In this document: positions 26,278 through 34,491 of the stretch, piece by piece | Numbering within the stretch: the first letter of the stretch is position 1 | How the letters are laid out: each line of letters begins with the position of its first letter | Source of the DNA: Nostoc sp. T09 | GTDB lineage: Bacteria; Cyanobacteriota; Cyanobacteriia; Cyanobacteriales; Nostocaceae | Direction of reading: 5' to 3' | Assembly: GCF_002154695.1 (NCBI RefSeq) | Contig: NZ_MTAV01000041.1 | Span: 1 to 41,268, forward strand | DNA: 41,268 nucleotides | Position numbers and translations under genes: made by a program | Notes under the pieces: generated by a model | Databases searched by the model: none | The model's input: the letters and a program-made list of their open reading frames with translations, nothing else | Told to the model about the DNA's origin: nothing

Positions 26278-26653
26278 GCTGTGCAGTAAATTACCGTGGG
26301 TAATCATGACAGCTTTTGGTATCGAGGTAGAGCCGTAAGTGTATTGTAAGAAGGCGAGGGTATCACTACTGACTTTGACTCTTTGTCAATCCTGCGTCCA
26401 GTTGCGATTTAGATTGCCGGTAGCTTGCCATTGTAGCGCTTGCAAATCTGCAAACTCCTGCAACTGTGTCTGGATGTGGGCTAAAACTGCTTGAGTAGCG
26501 ATCGCTTGTAATCGTGAGACAGATTGATTGAGACGCAGAGAATAAGCCAGAACCGCAACTGCGCCTGCATAAAAACAGCCAAAAAAGCAGCAGCAAAATC
26601 AAATCGCAGGGAACTGCATTTGCTCCCTGTAATGCTGTAGAATCTTTAGTCAC
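26278..26653 (-). pseudogene. Fatty acyl-AMP ligase (FAAL), decayed N-terminal fragment
   Basis: On the minus strand, reading from 26653: STALQGANAV, a frameshift, FFGCFYAGAVAVLAYSLRLN, QSVSRLQAIATQAV, LQALQWQATGNLNRNW, a stop, then DTLAFLQYTYGSTSIPKAVM and ITHGNLLHS. These match in order the N-terminal half of cyanobacterial FAAL enzymes (family form: [47 protein letters not shown]), including the AMP-binding P-loop, which is itself mutated (YGSTSIPKAV). The remainder of the ligase, about 400 residues, is missing. The fragment abuts the desaturase relic in the same orientation, so a deletion probably joined two neighbouring lipid genes. Confidence 0.8.
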
Positions 26654-27458
26654 GCTCCGAACTTTATATCCCTGGCAGATACCAATATGTCCGCTTTGGG
26701 AGAGTTAAATAACCGTTTGGGCATCGCTATATTAGGCAAATCAATACTTGAAATTTACAACTCAACCAAAAACTCTGAAAATGTTTACGCCACAACCTAC
26801 CTTAGTAACAGCATAAAGATTTTTACAAAGATTAGCACAGCTTTGATTTGACTAAATTACAAGAATTATACTTAACTTAAAACTTCTCCTCTTGCTGATA
26901 AGAAGAGAAGTATTTCAATTTAAAAATTATGGTACAAAAAATATTGTGATCGCCTCGATTCACCAAATAGTGGAATGCTTGATGGCGGAACGCCCAACGC
27001 ACCACCAATATTATCAAAGATAGTTCGTTTTCTATAGCAGTCCTATTTCATTTGTCAAAAAACCAGGTAAATTTGTACATCCTTCTTGCCTGTTCCCTGA
27101 CTTAAAAAGTAATTTCACAACTCCTACACAGATTGCTATTAGGTATAACTCACGTTACTTTTAAAAGCAATTGCTTTATAAGCAAACCCTGACAATTATT
27201 TAATAAATACGATTATAATCAGCAATAAATTAATTTAAATAGCTGTTTATATAGCAATCCTAAATTATTATTAAAAAAATCTATTGCCTATTGTCTATTG
27301 CCTATTACTTACCTCTACGAGTAAGTTAATAAATCAAATAGAAGCGCTATATAAGCATTTGTAGTTAATTTCTTCATTGTTTGAATACTAGATAAAATAT
27401 ACGTGTATTAGTTAGATATAATAATGACTCATTCTTTGTTTCCTAAGTGGAGAAACTA
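26654..27458. other. AT-rich intergenic region upstream of argG
   Basis: About 800 bp with no supportable gene. It contains an imperfect hairpin at 26882-26911 (ACTTCTCCTCTT / AAGAAGAGAAGT, loop GCTGAT, one mismatch) and a heptamer repeat at 27281. The argG promoter should lie in its last 100 bp. A 54-codon open frame from 26687 is not convincing. Confidence 0.45.
27281..27308. repeat. Heptameric tandem repeat (CTATTGY)4
   Basis: CTATTGC, CTATTGT, CTATTGC, CTATTAC in tandem, upstream of argG. Same class as the repeats at 4943, 12361, 20742 and 36344, but a different unit. Confidence 0.75.
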
Positions 27459-28658
27459 ATGGGTCGCGCTAAAAAGGTTGTCCTGGCATATTCTGGTGGA
27501 GTGGATACCTCTGTTTGTATTCCCTACCTCAAGGAGGAGTGGGGTGTAGAAGAGGTGATTGCGCTAGCAGCAGATTTAGGCCAAGGAGATGAATTAGAAC
27601 CAGTTCGAGAAAAAGCTCTAAAATCGGGTGCAAGTGAATCCCTTGTGGCGGATGTAAAAGAAAGCTTCGTTAAAGATTACGCCTTTGCAGCGATTCAAGC
27701 TAACGCCCTCTATGAAAATCGTTATCCTTTAGGAACTGCACTTGCCCGTCCACTAATTGCCAAGATATTAGTAGAAACAGCCCAAAAATATAATGCTGAT
27801 GCGATCGCTCACGGTTGTACTGGCAAGGGTAACGATCAGGTACGCTTTGATGTCTCCTGTGCGGCCCTAAATCCTAATCTTAAAATCCTCGCACCAGCAC
27901 GGGAATGGGGAATGAGTCGTGAGGAAACCATTGCCTACGGTGAACGTTATGGTATCCCCACACCAGTAAAAAAATCTTCTCCTTACAGCATTGATAAGAA
28001 TTTACTCGGTCGTAGTATTGAAGCGGGGGTGCTGGAAGATCCAGCTGCTGAACCACCAGAAGAAATTTATCAGATGACTAAGGCGATCGCGGATACTCCC
28101 GATCAGCCCGAGTACATCGAAATTGGTTTCCAACATGGTATTCCTACAACTCTCAACGGTGTAGCAAAAACTCCAGTTGATCTAATTGAACAACTCAATC
28201 AGATCGCAGGAAATCATGGCATTGGGCGGATTGATATGATCGAAAACCGCTTGGTGGGCATCAAATCGCGGGAAATCTACGAATCACCTGCGATGGTGCT
28301 GTTAATTCAAGCACACCGAGATTTAGAAAGCTTAACTCTGACAGCAGATGTCAGTCACTACAAGCGTGGTATTGAAGAGACTTATACCCAATTGGTCTAC
28401 AACGGTTTGTGGTACAGTCCACTGAAAGCAGCCTTGGATGGGTTTATTCAAAAGACACAAGAACGAGTTTCTGGTACTGTACGGGTAAAACTTTTTAAGG
28501 GTAATGCCACCTTAGTCGGGCGTTGGAGTAATAACTCTCTTTATACCCCTGACTTGGCAACCTACGGTGCTGAAGATAAATTCGATCACAAGGCAGCTGA
28601 AGGCTTTATTTACGTTTGGGGTTTACCAACTCGCATTTGGGCCCAACACACTAGGTAA
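27459..28658 (+). CDS. argG: Argininosuccinate synthase ArgG
   Basis: Joins citrulline and aspartate with ATP in arginine synthesis; cytoplasmic. I use ATG 27459 ([14 protein letters not shown]), because GGAG lies 8 nt upstream; the GTG at 27447 overlaps that site. Motifs: PP-loop [28 protein letters not shown], the [13 protein letters not shown] substrate loop, [14 protein letters not shown] and the citrulline/aspartate segment [19 protein letters not shown]. The 399-residue length is standard. It is a single gene; a bidirectional terminator follows and the downstream gene converges on it. Confidence 0.97.
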   Translation: MGRAKKVVLAYSGGVDTSVCIPYLKEEWGVEEVIALAADLGQGDELEPVREKALKSGASESLVADVKESFVKDYAFAAIQANALYENRYPLGTALARPLIAKILVETAQKYNADAIAHGCTGKGNDQVRFDVSCAALNPNLKILAPAREWGMSREETIAYGERYGIPTPVKKSSPYSIDKNLLGRSIEAGVLEDPAAEPPEEIYQMTKAIADTPDQPEYIEIGFQHGIPTTLNGVAKTPVDLIEQLNQIAGNHGIGRIDMIENRLVGIKSREIYESPAMVLLIQAHRDLESLTLTADVSHYKRGIEETYTQLVYNGLWYSPLKAALDGFIQKTQERVSGTVRVKLFKGNATLVGRWSNNSLYTPDLATYGAEDKFDHKAAEGFIYVWGLPTRIWAQHTR

Positions 28659-28669
28659 AGGCAAAAATA

Positions 28670-28720
28670 AAAAGGCAAAAGTACAAAAATAGGATTTGTC
28701 ACTTTTGCCTTTTATTTTTT
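28670..28720. terminator. Bidirectional intrinsic terminator between argG and dedA-like gene
   Basis: AAAAGGCAAAAGT (28670-28682) pairs exactly with ACTTTTGCCTTTT (28701-28713), followed by ATTTTTT on the plus strand and preceded by an A-rich stretch that gives a T-run on the minus strand. It fits the convergent argG and DedA-family genes. Confidence 0.85.
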
Positions 28721-28726
28721 ACTTTT

Positions 28727-29356
28727 TTATTCTCCCGCCGCACGCTTGACTTGGCGAGACTCTAACCATATGGGCACAACGATTACAGCAACCAAAATCA
28801 GTAAGGCTGCGATCGCAAAATGGCTAACCCAGGAAACCAATTGTTCTAAAGAAACAACTCTTCCTGCAAAGAAAGCTAATGTTACCATCACGCTTGCCCA
28901 AGCACTTGCGCCTGCTAAGTTATACACAAAGAATTTTCCAAAAGGCATCTCGGCTATACCAGCTAGTGGCGCAGCAAATATTCGTAGGAACGCGAAAAAG
29001 CGTCCAAAAAATACAGCTTTAACAGCATTCTCACTAAATTGCGCTTTAATATTTAGTAGTTTTTCCTCAGATATCCGGAATAACTTACCAATTTGTAGTA
29101 AGAAACTCCAACCACCGAGCCTACCAATCCAATAACCACACGTACCACCAATTGCGGCACCTGCAACGGCGTCCCCAAGCACCAGCCAGTAATTAAGTTC
29201 ATTACTGCCAGCTAGAAACCCGCCTACAAGGGTTACGGTTTCACCAGGAAGGGGAATGCCTAAATTTTCTAGCAAAATTCCCAAAAAAATTGCCCAATAA
29301 CCATAATGGTGGGCGAATTCCTGGATGTTTTCTAGTGAAATCAACTCAAGAGACAT
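28727..29356 (-). CDS. DedA family membrane protein
   Basis: 209 residues, inner membrane, four to five hydrophobic helices. The DedA/SNARE-associated domain is clear: LENLGIPLPGETVTLVGGFL, GAAIGGTCGYWIGRLGG, and the conserved FFGRFFAFLRIFAAPLAG with two arginines, then MPFGKFFVYNLAGASAWAS. Members of this family move undecaprenyl phosphate or other lipids across the membrane or keep the proton gradient; which applies here is unknown. The 3' end meets argG at a shared terminator. The upstream region (29357-29817) separates it from a divergent STAS gene. Confidence 0.92.
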   Translation of the reverse strand: MSLELISLENIQEFAHHYGYWAIFLGILLENLGIPLPGETVTLVGGFLAGSNELNYWLVLGDAVAGAAIGGTCGYWIGRLGGWSFLLQIGKLFRISEEKLLNIKAQFSENAVKAVFFGRFFAFLRIFAAPLAGIAEMPFGKFFVYNLAGASAWASVMVTLAFFAGRVVSLEQLVSWVSHFAIAALLILVAVIVVPIWLESRQVKRAAGE

Positions 29357-29817
29357 TCCGCACCGCCGCCTTTACAAATTTTTACTTGTACTATAATCTT
29401 TGCTCCTTTTTGGGTGGGGTGTCAATCAAGCCACTCATGGGAGTACATAGCTTCTAGTCTATACTAACTATTAATTGTGGAGGATTGACAGGGACTTCTT
29501 TATAAGCTATTAACACAACCGTATAGTTACTGAAGAATAAGTATAATCTTTTTATAAAAAATTTATCAAAATCCTAATAAATATAAAAATCTTGTAAAAG
29601 ATACATAAGCTACTGCCATTCTTAGGAGCTTATGCCTATATTGAGAAAGTTAAGACAAATTATACGGCATGAATACTGAAAAAACTTGTTTCAACTGCAC
29701 TGCTGTAATTTCTTTGTTGTTTAAATAACACAGTAATTACTTGTTGCAAACCAAACACAGTATTAATGCCAATTTTTTGTTTTCTGTTATAGTGTTGCAA
29801 TTAATTCAGTGAAATTC
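29357..29817. other. Divergent promoter region between DedA-family and STAS genes
   Basis: About 460 bp, AT-rich, with no gene I can support. TTATAGT at about 29787-29793, some 25 bp before the STAS ATG, could be a -10 element, with TTTTTTGTTT-rich DNA before it. No repeats noticed. Confidence 0.4.
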
Positions 29818-30171
29818 ATGACTCTGAAACAGAAAGCTCAAGTGGTTTTGTTTAAACCTCAAGGCAGCATAGACTTACAAGGTGGAATCGCCTTAAGTAA
29901 CGAAATGGCTAAAGTAATACCACAGCCTTACCAACTCTGGGTAATCGACTTAGCAGCAGTAGATTTCATGGATAGTTCTGGCTTAGTCTCGTTGGTAAAA
30001 GGATTGAAAGCTGCACGCCATAGCGGTTGCCGCTTGGTTCTTTGCAATGTCAAAGCACCTGTCCGGTTGATTTTGGAACTGACTCAACTGGATTCAGTAT
30101 TTGAAATCTTTCGTACCTATGAAGATGTCCTCACTATTGCCAACGATAACAGGCTGGTACTAGCGGGGTGA
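29818..30171 (+). CDS. STAS domain protein, anti-sigma-factor antagonist type
   Basis: 117 residues from ATG 29818 (MTLKQKAQVVLFKPQGSIDL); a GTG at 29809 is also in frame. A single STAS domain: strand VVLFKPQGSIDLQGG, QLWVIDLAAVDFMDSSGLVS, GCRLVLCNVKAPVRLIL, ELTQLDSVFEIFRTYEDVL. The DSSG motif holds the serine that partner-switching kinases phosphorylate in SpoIIAA/RsbV-type proteins. It likely takes part in a signalling switch with a kinase and phosphatase coded elsewhere. No partner gene is adjacent. No convincing Shine-Dalgarno. Confidence 0.9.
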   Translation: MTLKQKAQVVLFKPQGSIDLQGGIALSNEMAKVIPQPYQLWVIDLAAVDFMDSSGLVSLVKGLKAARHSGCRLVLCNVKAPVRLILELTQLDSVFEIFRTYEDVLTIANDNRLVLAG

Positions 30172-30455
30172 ATCTGTCTTTTTATCTAGAAATGCATGGT
30201 GAGGCCAAGCAATTTTAGTAATTTTTAATAATTTCCTCGATTACAATCACCTCACCATCATTAACAATATCAGACTGGTGATCATATAGCTTCTGTAAAT
30301 TTACAATCCCTTAAGGGCAGTTGCCCTTGGGGCTTATATATTGACTTATAGCAAAATAGATTGTTACGCTTTGCTTTCTGCCCCATCAAATTGGTGCCTG
30401 AGTAGCAAAATTAAAAGAGGCTAGAGAAAAAGTATGAGCGTGTGTCGTAGTTTAG

Positions 30456-30489
30456 AAACCTCTCTCACTAAAAAGAGAGGTTTTTGTTT
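30456..30489 (+). terminator. Strong intrinsic terminator
   Basis: AAACCTCTCT (30456-30465), loop CACTAAAA, AGAGAGGTTT (30474-30483), then TTGTTT. A perfect 10-bp stem and T-rich tail. It lies 285 bp after the STAS stop with no gene between, so it ends either a long STAS 3' region or a separate small RNA. Confidence 0.85.
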
Positions 30490-30564
30490 CGGTTTAGGGG
30501 TGCGAGTAGCAACGGAACAGAAAACCGGGATAAGAAAATAAAATCAAAAATATTGGCAAAATTC

Positions 30565-30720
30565 TTACCATGCTTCAATTGGTACAGGTTTCTCCGTGGC
30601 GATCACTTGGGTTAAAAGCGGCTCATCAAATCCAAGCGCGTAACTTTCTGTACGGATGCTTACTTCATCCCGGATACAGAAGAAGGCTGCCCGTCGATGC
30701 TTGTTCGTTCTTTGCGCGTT
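30565..30720 (-). pseudogene. Unidentified C-terminal coding fragment
   Basis: About 45-50 codons on the minus strand, with protein-like sequence RRAAFFCIRDEVSIRTESYA then LGFDEPLLTQVIATEKPVPI ending EAW and stop. It has no start codon of its own and its upstream side runs into the 3' end of the SnoaL-like gene in another frame. It looks like the tail of a gene cut by whatever brought in that gene. Family not recognised. Confidence 0.4.
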
Positions 30721-30721
30721 G

Positions 30722-31105
30722 TTAGTCCTTTGGGGTGGACGATGGAAGTGGACAGACTTCCATAGCTTGAATCAAGCCGTGTTCAAAGGTGAATCGATGG
30801 CCCACGTGCTCATCGGCAAGAACTGCTCCAGCTAAGTCACGCACGACCTGATGCACATCGACCAAAATGCGCCCGCCCTCCTCCAAGTAAAAGGTTTGCG
30901 GCTCGACGTGCCCATTGATCTCGCTCCATTGCTCCGTCCAGTAAGCGCGAACTTCTTCAGGCCCACAGACAAAACCGCCTTTGAACGCTCTCGGCCAAAC
31001 CACGTCCGGAGTCATGAAGGCAAGGGTAGCGTCAATGTCTCGCGCGTTGAAGGCTGCGTACGCCGCACGGAGCAGTTCGATTAGAAGTGCAGGTTGATCT
31101 GACAT
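30722..31105 (-). CDS. NTF2-like / SnoaL-like protein, probably acquired
   Basis: 127 residues with the cone-shaped NTF2-like fold signature: LLRAAYAAFNARDIDATLAF, MTPDVVWPRAFKGGFVCGPE, EVRAYWTEQWSEINGHVEP, then VDVHQVVRDLAGAVLADEHV and GHRFTFEHGLIQAMEVC. Such proteins are small enzymes (ketosteroid isomerase type) or ligand binders; nothing here fixes the ligand. Base composition differs from the neighbourhood: 34 of 60 G+C at 30901-30960 and 37 of 60 at 31021-31080, against 27 of 60 in the STAS gene at 29881-29940. It has no HIP1 site. No Shine-Dalgarno precedes the ATG. Flanked by a coding fragment on its 3' side, it looks like an insertion from a GC-richer genome. Confidence 0.8.
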   Translation of the reverse strand: MSDQPALLIELLRAAYAAFNARDIDATLAFMTPDVVWPRAFKGGFVCGPEEVRAYWTEQWSEINGHVEPQTFYLEEGGRILVDVHQVVRDLAGAVLADEHVGHRFTFEHGLIQAMEVCPLPSSTPKD

Positions 31106-31413
31106 TTATTGGTATGGTGAAGGAGATGCCGTAAGGACTAATAATTTATTGTACAGAGTTTAGCTGAAGCTTTTTTTATCGACACTATCATGCCTGATGT
31201 CAGGTTTATTTCGAGGATTTCCCGTTTTTAATTCTTCTATTGTAAGGAAGGTTGTTTTATATGTAGTTTATGAGCGTTATTCACGAAAAGTTAGCACAGA
31301 TGATACCAGGCGCTTACATTAAAGAAACCTGGCAGCAATACTAAAATTGGCTGCAATAGCTCTTCATCTTGGCAAGCAACTGGCTCAACTGTTAGGAAAA
31401 TTTAAAATTAGTT
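31106..31413. other. Intergenic region
   Basis: About 310 bp, AT-rich. One plus-strand fragment (SVIHEKLAQMIPGAYIKETW, about 31271-31343) has a coding look but is too short to identify. Contains a small CCTGA/TCAGG inverted repeat at about 31192-31203. Confidence 0.35.
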
Positions 31414-31974
31414 TTAACTATTAGGTACAGGAGAAATACTAGTTTCCTCAGATGTTGGACGGGGAAAACTGGGCAGATCGATGCCACTATGATTGGCATT
31501 ACGGCTTTTCAGCGCTAAACGATAACTGACACTTTGCAGTTCTGCTTGCAGTTGCCGATTTTCTCGTTGTAGTATTGCTACTTTTTCTCGCACTGGAGCC
31601 ATACGCTCCTCAAACTTCCGACGGTAAATTTGCGGTAACTCCTGTACTACTTGTTCCAACATGCGGCTGCGATCGGTTAATTCCTGAACTGTTTGCCGCA
31701 ATTGGTAAATTTCAGCGTCACGCGCGGTAATTTGCTCTTGGTAGAATGTTACCTGTTGCTCGACAGCTTGCAATTGTTCTTGCAAAGCCTGCAGCTGCTT
31801 CAGATCTGGCTCCGACTCCGATTTTTGAGGAATAAAACTAGTATTACCCTTAACCAGTCGGAAGAGTTCTTGAGATAACTGTTGTACTAATTGGTCACGA
31901 AGTTGCAACTCTTGGCGCAGTTGCGTTACTTCAGTAGAGAGAGCTTGGATGTTGGATGTATCAGATTGGCTCAC
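31414..31974 (-). CDS. Coiled-coil protein of unknown function
   Basis: 186 residues. Nearly the whole of residues 5-155 has a heptad pattern rich in Gln, Leu and Glu (LRQELQLRDQLVQQLSQELF; LQALQEQLQAVEQQVTFYQE; VREKVAILQRENRQLQAELQ), broken near residue 45 by a short non-helical stretch (NTSFIPQKSES). No signal peptide or membrane span, so it should be cytoplasmic and oligomeric. The tail (FPRPTSEETSISPVPNS) is Ser/Pro-rich. No named family is recognised. It lies about 200 bp after rpsF on the same strand; a joint transcript is possible. Confidence 0.75.
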   Translation of the reverse strand: MSQSDTSNIQALSTEVTQLRQELQLRDQLVQQLSQELFRLVKGNTSFIPQKSESEPDLKQLQALQEQLQAVEQQVTFYQEQITARDAEIYQLRQTVQELTDRSRMLEQVVQELPQIYRRKFEERMAPVREKVAILQRENRQLQAELQSVSYRLALKSRNANHSGIDLPSFPRPTSEETSISPVPNS

Positions 31975-32173
31975 AGTGGCTTACAGCTCCCATTCAGAAT
32001 CTTGTCCACTTTTACGTATAACTGCGGTCATAATGCTTTTGGCAAGTAGTTGTTAATTTAGCATTACTAGCCAAGATAGGAAGAAAAAAGGCACATTTTT
32101 TTATAAGTTTTATCTTACCCAGTTTTCAGTGCTGAGTAGTAAGACCTCAACACTGAATGCACTCAGAACTTGC

Positions 32174-32500
32174 TTAAGCGGTTGCAGCCACTTGAGCAGC
32201 TTTTTCTTCGTGGACTTCCTGTTTAATTGTTAGGTAGCGAATTACTTCTTCGCTCAAACGCATTGCCCTTTCTACAGGGGCGATCGCAGTTCCAGGACCA
32301 GTATAGTTGAATTGAATGTAAATGCCATCCCGGTGCTTTTTAATTTCATAAGCCAGACGACGCTTCCCACGATTTTGAATTTGGATATCTTCAGCACCGT
32401 GTTCTTTAAGCAAGTTCTGATATTTATTAACCGCTTGCTCTACCTGTTCGTCTCCTAGATCGGGACGCAGGATGTACATTGTTTCGTAAACTATCGACAT
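32174..32500 (-). CDS. rpsF: 30S ribosomal protein S6
   Basis: Binds the central domain of 16S rRNA with S18. 108 residues, matching bacterial S6: [40 protein letters not shown], and [19 protein letters not shown]. The C-terminal tail is short and Ala-rich. AAGGAG lies about 10 nt upstream of ATG, one of the best ribosome sites in the window. It is not next to ssb or rpsR, its usual partners in many bacteria; this separation is common in cyanobacteria. Confidence 0.96.
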   Translation of the reverse strand: MSIVYETMYILRPDLGDEQVEQAVNKYQNLLKEHGAEDIQIQNRGKRRLAYEIKKHRDGIYIQFNYTGPGTAIAPVERAMRLSEEVIRYLTIKQEVHEEKAAQVAATA

Positions 32501-32955
32501 GAACTTTAGTCTCCTTATGGACAGAGTGGCTGCTGATGCTAATTTATACAGTATCGATGAGAGCTATCTCAGTACCAATCAACATCTGAAGCAACAAGGA
32601 ACTATAATCTTACCAGTTTTTAATTTGAATCTTGAGCCAAATCCGCCAAAGTTTCAATCTCTAAAAAGAAGCTACCCCCCTGACTTCTGATATTTAGCAG
32701 CCGCATGAGCAGCTTTAGCACTACCCTGACGGGAAGTTGCTGGGTGACAACACAGGCAGTTAAGTTAACCCTGGGATTGAATTACAAAAGGGGAATCGAG
32801 TTTTGGGCTGTCAACCGCCAAGTCTTACTAGCTATCGGTTTCAGGCTCGAGGCTCTACCGTTGCATGTTGGCTCTACTGATTTTTCAAAAGCTAACTCAC
32901 GGTTGCTACCAGCTAACAGCTTTCAATTGCATCCAAAAGGATATTAATCAAGGTT
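32501..32955. other. Divergent promoter region of rpsF and FAH-family gene
   Basis: About 450 bp. The rpsF promoter and leader lie at its left. Open frames 32499-32690 and 32705-32947 on the plus strand have no recognised family, and the second is rich in Leu/Ser/Arg with no ribosome site, so I do not call them. Confidence 0.45.
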
Positions 32956-33729
32956 ATGGCGCAGCGCTATGTGCGAGTTCAAAATCAGGAAGGACAGATT
33001 TACTATGGGTTATTACAACTATCCCTTAATGTCCAGGTACTAGATGCTCCGCCCTGGTTACAGGGACAACCTACAGACTTAATATTGGAACCAGACAACT
33101 ATCACATTCTGGCTCCTTGTGCTCCCTCAAAAATTGTAGCGGTGGGCAAGAATTATGCAGATCATGCAGCAGAAATGGGGACTCCCGTACCGAGTGAACC
33201 ACTGATCTTTCTCAAACCACCTACATCTATTGTTGCCTCTGAGACAGAAATTAAATATCCTCACCTGTCACAACGGGTAGACTACGAAGGCGAATTAGCG
33301 CTGATCATTGGCGATCGCACTAGTGACTGTACCCCAGAGGAAGCCCAAACCAAAATTTGGGGTTATACCATTGCTAATGATGTGACAGCGCGGGATTTAC
33401 AAAAAAAAGATGGTCAATGGACGCGAGCCAAAGGTTTTGATACATTTTGTCCTTTGGGTCCTTGGATCGTCAGAGAATTAAATCCGGGTGCGAGATTGCA
33501 GACTTTTTTGAATGAGGATGCTAATCCTGTGCAATCTACCTGTATCGATCAGATGGTATTTGCTCCCGATTTTTTAGTGTCCTATATTAGTCAGGTAATG
33601 ACGCTGCTGCCAGGAGATGTGATACTCACTGGTACACCAGAGGGAGTCGGTTGCTTGCAGCTAGGCGATCGCGTCCGTGTAGAAATTGAAGGCATTGGTC
33701 GCCTAGAAAACACTGTGGCAGCTCGTTAA
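32956..33729 (+). CDS. Fumarylacetoacetate hydrolase (FAH) family protein
   Basis: 257 residues. The FAH fold begins after about 55 residues: KIVAVGKNYADHAAEMG, EPLIFLKPPTSIV, the metal-binding VDYEGELALIIG with two Glu ligands, YTIANDVTARDLQ with the Asp ligand, WTRAKGFDTFCPLGPWIV, and PGDVILTGTPEGVGCLQLGD. Family members hydrolyse C-C bonds in acylpyruvates or decarboxylate oxaloacetate (FAHD1 type), or hydrate/isomerise aromatic degradation intermediates. In cyanobacteria acylpyruvase or oxaloacetate decarboxylase activity is the likely kind, not proven. AAGG lies just before ATG. It converges with the next gene, with 3 bp between. Confidence 0.93.
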   Translation: MAQRYVRVQNQEGQIYYGLLQLSLNVQVLDAPPWLQGQPTDLILEPDNYHILAPCAPSKIVAVGKNYADHAAEMGTPVPSEPLIFLKPPTSIVASETEIKYPHLSQRVDYEGELALIIGDRTSDCTPEEAQTKIWGYTIANDVTARDLQKKDGQWTRAKGFDTFCPLGPWIVRELNPGARLQTFLNEDANPVQSTCIDQMVFAPDFLVSYISQVMTLLPGDVILTGTPEGVGCLQLGDRVRVEIEGIGRLENTVAAR

Positions 33730-33732
33730 TTA

Positions 33733-34212
33733 CTACCGCACTTGCATATAAACAGCATCAGAAATTGCTGGAATTTCTGCGTAACGCCCCATAAGAGACT
33801 GAGCAACAGAATATACTATTGCTGCTACTAGACCGAGAAAGATTGTGCTGGCTACAGTTTGAACTGCAAAATCTACACCAGGGAGTGCTACAACCCGCAA
33901 AACTATGCTGCACAAAAACACAATAATATCTAAAAGGATTGCCTGCATAGTATTAAAACGAATGAAATGAATGATTTTTTCATTTCTAACTACCAAAAAG
34001 AATAAGGCAAAGAAAACAATCAATTGCCCAAATTGTCCTAAGCTAGCGTAAATGGCAACGATAGGCCCAAGGGGCAAAAATAGAACTTGCAGCTCCGGAA
34101 ATTGTCTTAATAAGGATACATAACCAAACATCAGCCCATCAATTAAGGGCAGTAAATAAGGTAAGCAAGCAAGAATACGGTCCGAAACCGTTGTAGACCC
34201 GCGCCAAGACAT
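33733..34212 (-). CDS. Tic20 family membrane protein (Ycf60-like)
   Basis: 159 residues with four hydrophobic helices. It carries the Tic20 pattern: DRILACLPYLLPLIDGLMFG at the start, then FFALFFLVVRNEKIIHFIRF and NTMQAILLDIIVFL, ending in a third/fourth helix and MGRYAEIPAISDAVYMQV. Tic20 is part of the chloroplast inner-envelope protein import channel; cyanobacterial relatives are inner-membrane proteins of unsettled role. The stop lies 3 bp from that of the FAH-family gene, so transcripts converge tightly. Confidence 0.88.
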   Translation of the reverse strand: MSWRGSTTVSDRILACLPYLLPLIDGLMFGYVSLLRQFPELQVLFLPLGPIVAIYASLGQFGQLIVFFALFFLVVRNEKIIHFIRFNTMQAILLDIIVFLCSIVLRVVALPGVDFAVQTVASTIFLGLVAAIVYSVAQSLMGRYAEIPAISDAVYMQVR

Positions 34213-34293
34213 GGTGAGTTCTCCTGTGGATAAAGTTCAACAGTTACTTGAGCCTAGGATAACGCAGTTACCTGGTCTTGCTAGCAAATCCTC

Positions 34294-34491
34294 TTATTCT
34301 ATATTGGCAATGAGAAAACCCATCATACACTCATACTGCTCTGGCTGCTGTTCGGTGAGTTTGCGTACTTGTTGACCACAACGCAGTTGACCTTGACTCC
34401 AACGTGGTTGACCACTTTGATCAGCTAGTAGACAAGACTGGCAAACCTTCCCAGGGGCAAGGATTTGATTTTCCATTAAAATGACTAGCAT
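34294..34491 (-). CDS. Small Cys-containing protein of unknown function
   Basis: 65 residues from ATG 34491 (MLVILMENQ), chosen because AGGAGG lies 6 nt upstream; a frame start at 34533 has no such support. Sequence: PGKVCQSCLLADQSGQPRWS, then QGQLRCGQQVRKLTEQQPEQ and YECMMGFLIANIE. The CxxC with two further cysteines (C...C) suggests zinc or an iron-sulfur site. I think it belongs to a conserved cyanobacterial family but cannot name it. It shares strand with the Tic20-like gene; 81 bp separate them, so they may be co-transcribed. Confidence 0.75.
   Translation of the reverse strand: MLVILMENQILAPGKVCQSCLLADQSGQPRWSQGQLRCGQQVRKLTEQQPEQYECMMGFLIANIE

Noticed and set aside
26366-26653. Open frame of 95 codons on the minus strand
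   Set aside because: Only its first part (STALQGANAV) is real FAAL sequence; after that the frame leaves the ligase frame. It is part of the pseudogene.
26687-26851. 54-codon plus-strand frame (MSALGELNNRLGIAI)
   Set aside because: No ribosome site, Asn/Ser/Lys-rich composition like AT-rich intergenic DNA, no recognised family.
30851-31084. CACGTG core and 77-codon frame within the SnoaL-like gene
   Set aside because: The frame is an antisense shadow in GC-rich DNA, and the CACGTG at about 30804 lacks the extended TGCA...TGCA arms of the MIOX operators.
32705-32947. 80-codon plus-strand frame before the FAH-family gene
   Set aside because: No ribosome site, and no similarity or motif seen by eye. 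It ends 8 bp before the FAH start, which could be chance.
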